Below, piece by piece: positions 42,954-48,898 of a stretch of DNA of 48,898 bases. The translations under genes were made by a program, and so were the position numbers. The number at the start of each line of letters is the position of its first letter. Within the stretch, counting starts at the first letter, position 1. Source of the DNA: an uncultured Methylobacter sp. (GTDB lineage: Bacteria > Pseudomonadota > Gammaproteobacteria > Methylococcales > Methylomonadaceae); the NCBI GenBank assembly GCA_903832775.1, contig CAILCX010000040.1, positions 1 to 48,898 of the forward strand, given 5' to 3'. Below the pieces are notes generated by a model. It was given only the letters and a program-made list of their open reading frames with translations. It ran no database searches and was not told the DNA's origin.

Positions 42954-44646
42954 CAGCTCCGGTAATGCGTAATACCTCAGCTACCGTGGTAATACCCTGT
43001 TCAGCATACTCGGCAGCGCAGGATATAAAACTGACATAGCCAGGGGTTTGTATGGCGGCCTGAGTAAAACCGGCAGAGTCGTTACGCCGTAACGCATCCA
43101 GAGTTTCCGTCCGAAGATCAAGCAATTCATAAACACCAATCCTGCCTTTGTAACCCGTATGGCTACATTGGTGACACCCGCGACCGTGTTTGAAAACCAC
43201 ATGGGCATAATCTTTATGTTGGGAATTTTCTAACCAGATGAGCTGTCCAGGTTCTATTTCTACTGGTTCCACACAATATTCACAAATTCTGCGTACCAGC
43301 CGTTGGGCTATAATCACTCTTAAAGCACTGGCTAAAATATAACCTTCAACTCCCATATCCAACAAACGGGTAGCGGTTTCAATCGCGCCATTGGTGTGTA
43401 AGGTAGAGAACACCAAATGGCCAGTAATTGATGCACGAATGGCAATTTCTGCCGTCTCATTATCGCGCATCTCACCAACCAGGATAATATCAGGATCCTG
43501 ACGCAAAGCTGATCGTAATATACTCGCAAAAGTAAGCCCAACTTTTTCATTAACCTGCGCTTGATTGACTCTTGGCAAGCTGTACTCAACCGGATCTTCG
43601 GCGGTAATAATTTTGGTTTCCGGCTTGTTGACTTCGTTCAGTGCTGCATAAAGTGTTGTAGTTTTGCCGCTACCGGTAGGACCTGTTACCAAAATCAAAC
43701 CATGAGGACTTTTGATGTGTTTTCGAAATCGGGTAAGAATAGTTGTCGGTATACCCAAATGATCCAGATTTAAAAGCCCGTGCGAATGATCCAGCAAGCG
43801 CATTACCACGGATTCGCCATGTTGGACCGGTAACATGGAAATCCTGACATCAATGGTTCGACCTTTCACCCGGATATTAAAGCGGCCATCCTGTGGCAAC
43901 CGTTTTTCGGAGATATTAAGCCCGGCTATCAGCTTTAAACGGATAACCACCGCCGAGGCGATATTGACCTCATCAAGCACTTGCTCGATTAAAACACCGT
44001 CAACCCGCTGCCGGATACGCAATACTTTTTCATCGGGTTCAATATGAATGTCAGAGGCCTTGGCTTGAACGGCATCTTCAAATAATGATTGCAAGAGCTT
44101 GACGACCGGCGCATCGGTAACCTCTTCAGACGTCAGCAGCGACGTGAGATCAATATCATTTTCTGACAGTTCACTTCGCAGCTTTCCTGCCAGCACACCA
44201 ATTTCGGCTGTGCGTCGGTAGATTTGATCAATGGAAGCCAGCAAATCTGATTCCCTGACCACCGCTACCCGAATGGATTTTTTAAGCAGCCTCGTTAATT
44301 CATCCAGCGCCATTAAATCGGTTGGATCGGCCATTGCCAGAAGCACATCAGCGGCATTATTCTCCAACAGCATGACGCGAAAGCGCCTAGCCATGCTCTC
44401 CGGTAAAATCTTAACTGTCTCAGTGCTTCTTGGATGCCGCGTAATATCCAGAAACGGGATTTGTAATTGCCGTGACAGGAAATTAAGCAAATCGGTTTCT
44501 TTGATAAAATTAAGATCGATCAGCGTACGTCCCAGTTTTCTGCCGGTCTTTTTTTGTTCGGCCAAGGCCGATAGCAATTGGTCATGGGTTATAACCCGGT
44601 TTTGAACCAGCAAATCGCCTATACGAATTTTTTTGGTAATATCCAT
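42946..44646 (-). CDS. mshE: MSHA pilus extension ATPase MshE
   Basis: This 566-residue GspE/PilB-type ATPase powers pilus extension. Walker A GPTGSGKTTTLYAAL, Walker B-type ILVGEMRDNETAEIA, His box and a zinc tetracysteine (CEYC ... CHQC) are all seen. Two N-terminal MshEN-type motifs are visible (IGDLLVQ...HDQLLSALAEQ at about 9-31 and LGRTLID...TDLLNFLSRQ at about 38-60). In Vibrio and Pseudomonas such motifs bind c-di-GMP and switch the ATPase on. It lies 37 bases after mshL. Confidence 0.95.
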   Translation of the reverse strand: MDITKKIRIGDLLVQNRVITHDQLLSALAEQKKTGRKLGRTLIDLNFIKETDLLNFLSRQLQIPFLDITRHPRSTETVKILPESMARRFRVMLLENNAADVLLAMADPTDLMALDELTRLLKKSIRVAVVRESDLLASIDQIYRRTAEIGVLAGKLRSELSENDIDLTSLLTSEEVTDAPVVKLLQSLFEDAVQAKASDIHIEPDEKVLRIRQRVDGVLIEQVLDEVNIASAVVIRLKLIAGLNISEKRLPQDGRFNIRVKGRTIDVRISMLPVQHGESVVMRLLDHSHGLLNLDHLGIPTTILTRFRKHIKSPHGLILVTGPTGSGKTTTLYAALNEVNKPETKIITAEDPVEYSLPRVNQAQVNEKVGLTFASILRSALRQDPDIILVGEMRDNETAEIAIRASITGHLVFSTLHTNGAIETATRLLDMGVEGYILASALRVIIAQRLVRRICEYCVEPVEIEPGQLIWLENSQHKDYAHVVFKHGRGCHQCSHTGYKGRIGVYELLDLRTETLDALRRNDSAGFTQAAIQTPGYVSFISCAAEYAEQGITTVAEVLRITGAGE

Positions 44647-44683
44647 GACTATTTATATTTGAAAGGTTAGAAACTAAGAGTCT

Positions 44684-46321
44684 TTATTTCCAGCGTGGCT
44701 GAGCATCCAATGCTTTTACGCGCTGTTGACTGGCATCAATATCGTTTTGCCAGTCGTTATCGCTATTAACCAATGTCGCTTTAAGCAAAATGACCAGTTC
44801 TGTTTTTACGCTATTACCGGTGTTAACTCTAAACAAATTACCAATGTACGGAATCCTGGAAAACCCGGAGACGCCTTCTTTATTTTCATCAATGGAACTC
44901 TGCATTAAGCCACCCAAGACAATAATTTGACCATTACTGGCCTTAACAATGCTGTCTGATTCCCTGATAGTACTCTTCGCTGTAGGCACAGAAGAAGTTT
45001 TGTCGGTACCATCAATTCTATATTCTCTATTTAGACTTTCCACTTTAGTAATGGAGGGATGAATATGTAATGAGATATCGTCGTTATCGTTTATTTGCGG
45101 TGTAACATCCAGCGCTATACCGGAAAAAAACGCTGACAAAATCGGCGCAGGCTGAACCAGATTACCACTAACACCACCGCCCGACAGACCAGGTGAAACA
45201 CCGGTGACAAAGCTTTCATCTGTGCCTACTTTGATGATGGCTTGTTGATTATTTAACGTAGAAATCCGCGGACTGGAAAGTACATTGGTTTTGCCTTGCG
45301 ACTCAAGCAAGGTAACGACAGCAGTAAAATCTCCTGCAGTAAAACTACCTGCACGTGAAGCCAAGGTATATAACCCTCCGGTAAACGCAGGTAGTGCAGC
45401 CCCCATTCCTTCCCTGATAATGCTTTTCCATTCCACACCATCTTGATGGCTGTCATTAAGAACCACTTCCAGTATCTTGGCTTCAAGAATTACCTGTCTA
45501 CTTATCTGATGCTGGGTTGTATTTAAAAAACTCTCAATTTCACGTAATTGCATCGGTTTTGCGCGAGCAATAACAATACCGGATTGCCGATTAACAACCA
45601 CGGTAGCTTCCTTGTCGACAGCAATCAGCGTTCTCAATGCTTCTTCAAGCTCTTTCCAGAAATCCGTTTGTGTGGTGGTGGTAATAGAACTGCCAGATGA
45701 TCGCGTGACTGCAGGGCTGGGGCCCGCCGGTTGTTGCGTTAAACCACCCGACTGTTGCTGCATTATGCTTTGGCCCTGCTGACTACCGGAACCTGTAGAC
45801 GAGCCACCAGTCTGTCCGGAAGATACATAGGTATTTGATTTTCCCTCGCGCAATAAATCCAGGCGATCAATCTTGAAAGTTTTAGTTTGTAAGGTTGACG
45901 GATAAATGATGTAACCGATATCGGTTTTTTTATAATCATAGCCGTAGACTTTTTGTACTGCATCGAGAATCTGCGCGATATTGACGTTTTTTAATTCCAG
46001 TGAAATGGTTCCTCTGACCTCAGGATGTACCAACATATTATCTTCAGAATCAACCACAAGCCCCATAAAAAACTCACGCGCATCGACCTCATGAACAGAC
46101 ACATTAAGCGGATGATTTACCAAGTATCTGGAGGAGGCCGACGGCAGCTTTATATCAGGCGCCTGAATATTCTGTGCAACCGAGGGTAACGGTTTGCGGG
46201 GCATCGGGGAAGATACAGGAAATGCTTCGGCAAATTGATTAGACTTTGGTTGCGGCAAAATCGAACAAGAAGTCAGAAGTAACGATAAAGCGATATTAAT
46301 GACGGGGTTGTTTTTAGTCAT
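44684..46321 (-). CDS. mshL: MSHA pilus outer-membrane secretin MshL
   Basis: This lipoprotein secretin is about 545 residues from ATG 46321. The lipobox LLLTSC ends the signal peptide; longer in-frame starts back to 46393 would place the hydrophobic stretch too far inside. A secretin N-domain is seen near VNIAQILDAVQKVYG. A Gly/Gln/Ser-rich linker follows, then the secretin barrel with VLSSPRISTLNNQQAI and IIVLGGLMQSS. It forms the outer-membrane pore for the pilus. Confidence 0.93.
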   Translation of the reverse strand: MTKNNPVINIALSLLLTSCSILPQPKSNQFAEAFPVSSPMPRKPLPSVAQNIQAPDIKLPSASSRYLVNHPLNVSVHEVDAREFFMGLVVDSEDNMLVHPEVRGTISLELKNVNIAQILDAVQKVYGYDYKKTDIGYIIYPSTLQTKTFKIDRLDLLREGKSNTYVSSGQTGGSSTGSGSQQGQSIMQQQSGGLTQQPAGPSPAVTRSSGSSITTTTQTDFWKELEEALRTLIAVDKEATVVVNRQSGIVIARAKPMQLREIESFLNTTQHQISRQVILEAKILEVVLNDSHQDGVEWKSIIREGMGAALPAFTGGLYTLASRAGSFTAGDFTAVVTLLESQGKTNVLSSPRISTLNNQQAIIKVGTDESFVTGVSPGLSGGGVSGNLVQPAPILSAFFSGIALDVTPQINDNDDISLHIHPSITKVESLNREYRIDGTDKTSSVPTAKSTIRESDSIVKASNGQIIVLGGLMQSSIDENKEGVSGFSRIPYIGNLFRVNTGNSVKTELVILLKATLVNSDNDWQNDIDASQQRVKALDAQPRWK

Positions 46322-46340
46322 TGTAGGCATGTCTTTGGGT

Positions 46341-46664
46341 TTATTGGGACTTGTAAGGACGTTGCAACAATTGCAATGTTTTGATGATGCCATTCTGATT
46401 AATGGTGACCGCGTTTTTACTGATTTTAATAATTTTTATGTTAGCTGAGATAGACTGGCCTTGTTTCGCCTGGATTCCATTAATGGTTGCCCATCTGGCT
46501 TTAGAGGTAATCCAGATCGCAGACAATCGGGGTTGCTCTTCAATATTAGCTATCGCAGCCTCGACATGTGTCGGGTAATCAGGCTGAGTAGGATCTCTAA
46601 ACTCAGCGTGAATTTGAAATGAGCTGAAAGTTAGTACAATTAAGCTAAATAGTTTTTTAAACAC
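46341..46664 (-). CDS. mshK: MSHA biogenesis protein MshK
   Basis: This periplasmic protein of about 107 residues has signal peptide FKKLFSLIVLTFSSFQIHA, then EFRDPTQPDYP, the conserved opening of MshK/PilP-related proteins, and a small beta domain (GIQAKQGQSISANIKIIKIS). GTG 46664 is chosen because AAGGA lies 8 bases upstream; the frame also has a TTG at 46682. It overlaps mshJ's end by 8 bases. Confidence 0.8.
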   Translation of the reverse strand: MFKKLFSLIVLTFSSFQIHAEFRDPTQPDYPTHVEAAIANIEEQPRLSAIWITSKARWATINGIQAKQGQSISANIKIIKISKNAVTINQNGIIKTLQLLQRPYKSQ

Positions 46665-47292
46665 CAAGCCAATCCTTTTCAAAACTAAGCGTGACTATAT
46701 GGACAGTGATTTCAGCCATGGGAAACTCTTTAACCTGATAATCAAAACTCTCCCAGATAATAGCCCAAGGTAGATTTTCCAAAGTTTTAAGGTAATTAAG
46801 CGTATCAGTATATTTACCAGTAAAGGTCATCACCAGTCCATGCTTATAGATAGGGAAATTTTGCTGCTTCTCAGCCAGCAAGGTTGTAACTGGCAAGGTA
46901 CTCAATTTAATCAAGGTCAGCTCTTGATTCTGTTTTAGCATATCGTTCAATGCTTTTGCCATTAACGATGGCGGCACAAATTTTTTATTGCCCTGCATGA
47001 CCTGGTCTTGCAAATGACCGTATTGGGCTTTTAACTTATTTAGTTTATTCTGATTATCGGCATTAGGATCGATGTTACCACCGACTTCAAGTTGGGTTGT
47101 AATTTCCTGTTGACTACTTATTTGCTTATTGAGGCTGATTAATTCTTGCTTGAGTGTGGCTTGTTTTAACGCAACAGATTGGTAAAAAAAATGATCCCAA
47201 CTACCCCATAAAGCGGCTAGAATTGTGACAACCACAATAACTCTCTCGCGTGGAGTAAGGCTTTGGAATCTTTCCTGGAGATTATTGAGCAT
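46657..47292 (-). CDS. mshJ: MSHA biogenesis protein MshJ (PilO-like)
   Basis: This 211-residue protein has an N-terminal membrane helix (about 18-35), a coiled coil (about 42-95), and a C-terminal ferredoxin-like domain with YTDTLNYLKTLENLPW. It corresponds to PilO in the inner-membrane alignment complex. The start overlaps the preceding gene's end by 11 bases. Confidence 0.88.
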   Translation of the reverse strand: MLNNLQERFQSLTPRERVIVVVTILAALWGSWDHFFYQSVALKQATLKQELISLNKQISSQQEITTQLEVGGNIDPNADNQNKLNKLKAQYGHLQDQVMQGNKKFVPPSLMAKALNDMLKQNQELTLIKLSTLPVTTLLAEKQQNFPIYKHGLVMTFTGKYTDTLNYLKTLENLPWAIIWESFDYQVKEFPMAEITVHIVTLSFEKDWLGV

Positions 47293-47899
47293 GATCTGTT
47301 ATCGTTAAAGGCTGCTCGGAACTACTAAGTGTATAGTCCATCTGTCCTATTATTTTGGTAGACGGTTGCAAAAGCAATTTGGCAAATGTTTGACCTTTGA
47401 ATACCGGTTCTTGTTGTAATTTTTGCAATGTCTGTGCAATTTGTTCCGGTTTGAAAGTGCTACCCTCAAGCCTTAAGTTTCTATTTCGGTTATCAATGTG
47501 AATTGCTGTTAACCAGACATCGGAGCTAAATTGATTGGCTAAACCCTGTAGATAAACCGAAAAACCTTGCGACAGAATTGATTCCCTGCCACCAAGCAAA
47601 TGCAACGTTTGTTCTGCTTGAAGGATGTTATTTTGCCATTGCTCGATTTCACCGATTAATTGCTCATTAAGTTGTAGGCCGGGCCTTTTCGATAATAGCT
47701 CATTGACCCGAACTTGTTGCTGATCAAGAGTTAACTGTGCTTGATGCAACTCAGTTTCGGTGGCGCCAATATTCCACAATAAATAAGCACTAAAACTTGT
47801 AGATGACCCAATCATGGCCGCCAAAACCAACGTGGTCAGCTTGATACCAGATTGTTTTTGATGTTTAAGAATTTCGCTATATAAATTGACCTGCTGCAT
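47282..47899 (-). CDS. MshI2 / PilN-like alignment complex protein
   Basis: This protein of about 205 residues has the PilN hallmark MQQVNLYSEI at the cytoplasmic N-terminus, one membrane helix (about 22-45), a coiled coil and a C-terminal domain with LRLEGSTFKPEQIAQTL. ATG 47899 shares its base with the mshI stop (TAATG). It bridges MshI/PilM to MshJ/PilO. Confidence 0.87.
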   Translation of the reverse strand: MQQVNLYSEILKHQKQSGIKLTTLVLAAMIGSSTSFSAYLLWNIGATETELHQAQLTLDQQQVRVNELLSKRPGLQLNEQLIGEIEQWQNNILQAEQTLHLLGGRESILSQGFSVYLQGLANQFSSDVWLTAIHIDNRNRNLRLEGSTFKPEQIAQTLQKLQQEPVFKGQTFAKLLLQPSTKIIGQMDYTLSSSEQPLTITDHAQ

Positions 47900-48867
47900 T
47901 ACAGAGCTTCCACTGCATAGCGTAAAGTTGCGCCAATCACTCCTGCGCACTTTGATTGAGTGCTGTCATCCAACAAAATATCACAGTCAACAATCGCCGA
48001 AAGATCCATGACTCTAGCGGTAATACTATGATTGTCATTAAGAATATTTAATAACTGCTGGGTATTTTCCGCCAACGGAATGACTGCCAACCCGGAAATA
48101 GGCGGCATATTGTAATAACTTTCAACGTAATCCAGTGACCGCTGTATTTCCAGGGCCAAATTATTTTGTTCAATGCTATTCTGAGTATCGTTGCCGCTAT
48201 TATAGGAAGCTAAACCTAAATCCCGGTAACCAATGTCAAAATTGCGCGACAGGTATATTCTTCCTTCTTTTTGTATCAAGATGGTTCCTGAAGACTCATG
48301 GAGCATGAGCACCGCAACTCCCCGCTGATTCTCAGGAAGTAGAACAGCCAGATTGCGCAAAACTGTTTCTTGAATATCAATCACTTTCAGCTGCAAACCA
48401 GCATGGGTAGATTTATCGGCCAGTTCCTTGATCAACTCCTGCGGACTGACAACCACTTCCAACATATTAGTGCTAGTTGCACGCATCGAAACCGGAACAG
48501 GATAATAATCGATAACTGCTTTGTCGATAGAGAAATCAATAAGATCACTGATTTTCCAGCGTATGGCTTGGCTCATTTCATCATCAGCCACTGCGGGGGC
48601 CTCAATGTTAATGCGACGGTAATTATCAGCGGTAAGAAGTAAATGGCAGTCGTAATTAACTAGATGATACCGAGTAACAAGATCGCGCAGTAACTCTGGC
48701 TGATCGTTAACATTCAGTATCGAAATAAATTCACAATAATTAAGTCTAAGCTTGTTATTGTCTACATAATTGGAAACAGCGACAGCAATGCCATCCGGTA
48801 AATAACTAATACCAACAAATCCATTATTTTGTAATTTTTTTCCCAATAGTTTTTGTAGCAATTGCAC
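47899..48867 (-). CDS. mshI: MSHA biogenesis protein MshI (PilM-like)
   Basis: This 322-residue cytoplasmic actin-like protein of the PilM/MshI family has segments GFVGISYLPDGIAVAVS, MSQAIRWKISDLIDF and ALEIQRSLDYVESYY. It starts at GTG 48867, behind GGATGAGATGAA, close to the right edge. It anchors the inner-membrane alignment complex. Confidence 0.88.
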   Translation of the reverse strand: MQLLQKLLGKKLQNNGFVGISYLPDGIAVAVSNYVDNNKLRLNYCEFISILNVNDQPELLRDLVTRYHLVNYDCHLLLTADNYRRINIEAPAVADDEMSQAIRWKISDLIDFSIDKAVIDYYPVPVSMRATSTNMLEVVVSPQELIKELADKSTHAGLQLKVIDIQETVLRNLAVLLPENQRGVAVLMLHESSGTILIQKEGRIYLSRNFDIGYRDLGLASYNSGNDTQNSIEQNNLALEIQRSLDYVESYYNMPPISGLAVIPLAENTQQLLNILNDNHSITARVMDLSAIVDCDILLDDSTQSKCAGVIGATLRYAVEAL

Positions 48868-48898
48868 TTCATCTCATCCAAATCGCTTTATATATATC

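Noticed and set aside
1-48898. CRISPR array, tRNA, rRNA, complete IS element or prophage
   Set aside because: Read through for regularly spaced repeats, tRNA T-loop strings, rRNA-like blocks, transposases and phage structural genes; none was found.

Overview
The window looks like chromosomal DNA of a gammaproteobacterial methanotroph or methylotroph (Methylococcales type). The main reasons are a bacterial methanofuran/tetrahydromethanopterin-type cofactor gene set (MfnB, an MfnE-like kinase, PabB, a DmrB/AfpA-like flavoprotein, a DUF6513 dihydropteroate-synthase-like protein and DUF447), an MxaD-like protein, and a gammaproteobacterial background (UvrA, RNase D, SurA-LptD, AmgK-MurU, an MSHA-type pilus system). 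Base composition is moderate to AT-leaning by eye. No rRNA, tRNA, CRISPR array, complete insertion sequence or prophage was recognised.

Layout. 1-1.8 kb: the start of a secreted protein running off the left edge, about 950 bases of AT-rich non-coding DNA with ACTGTAA-type direct repeats, and an isolated fliS. 2-6.9 kb: a tightly packed export operon (FtsX/DevC-like permease, ABC ATPase, HlyD-type adaptor, NodT/TolC-like lipoprotein) followed by a cytochrome b561-like protein. 7-8.7 kb: a DUF2887/Rpn-like nuclease-fold protein and a conserved hypothetical. 8.8-12.5 kb: a secreted 540-residue protein and a VPLPA-CTERM secreted protein. The latter is preceded by a structured leader resembling a c-di-GMP-I riboswitch that appears to hide its ribosome binding site. 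Next comes a ribbon-helix-helix-like regulator behind a helically phased TTACA array. 12.9-17.3 kb: uvrA, a composite palindromic repeat element and a fatty acid desaturase. 17.4-21 kb: mfnE-like/pabB, then an mxaD-like/beta-propeller pair. 21-31 kb: rnd, a stand-alone DbpA-type RNA-binding protein, lptD-surA divergent from amgK-murU, a DHH-family protein and folP. 31-34.2 kb: the cofactor genes. 34.4-48.9 kb: a lone receiver domain, then the MSHA-type pilus region. In that region mshQ faces left, the pilins mshA/C/D/O/P run right, and mshI-mshI2/pilN-J-K-L-E-G run left and converge on the pilins.

How the parts fit. The two cofactor clusters supply C1-carrier cofactors and p-aminobenzoate. 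The first links pABA synthesis to an aminomethylfuran-type kinase by a 4-base overlap, and the second sits divergently beside canonical folP. The surface programme (VPLPA-CTERM protein and pilus) may share c-di-GMP control: the pilus ATPase carries two N-terminal MshEN motifs of the c-di-GMP-binding type, and the VPLPA-CTERM leader resembles a c-di-GMP aptamer. The link is inference, but each element is visible in the sequence.
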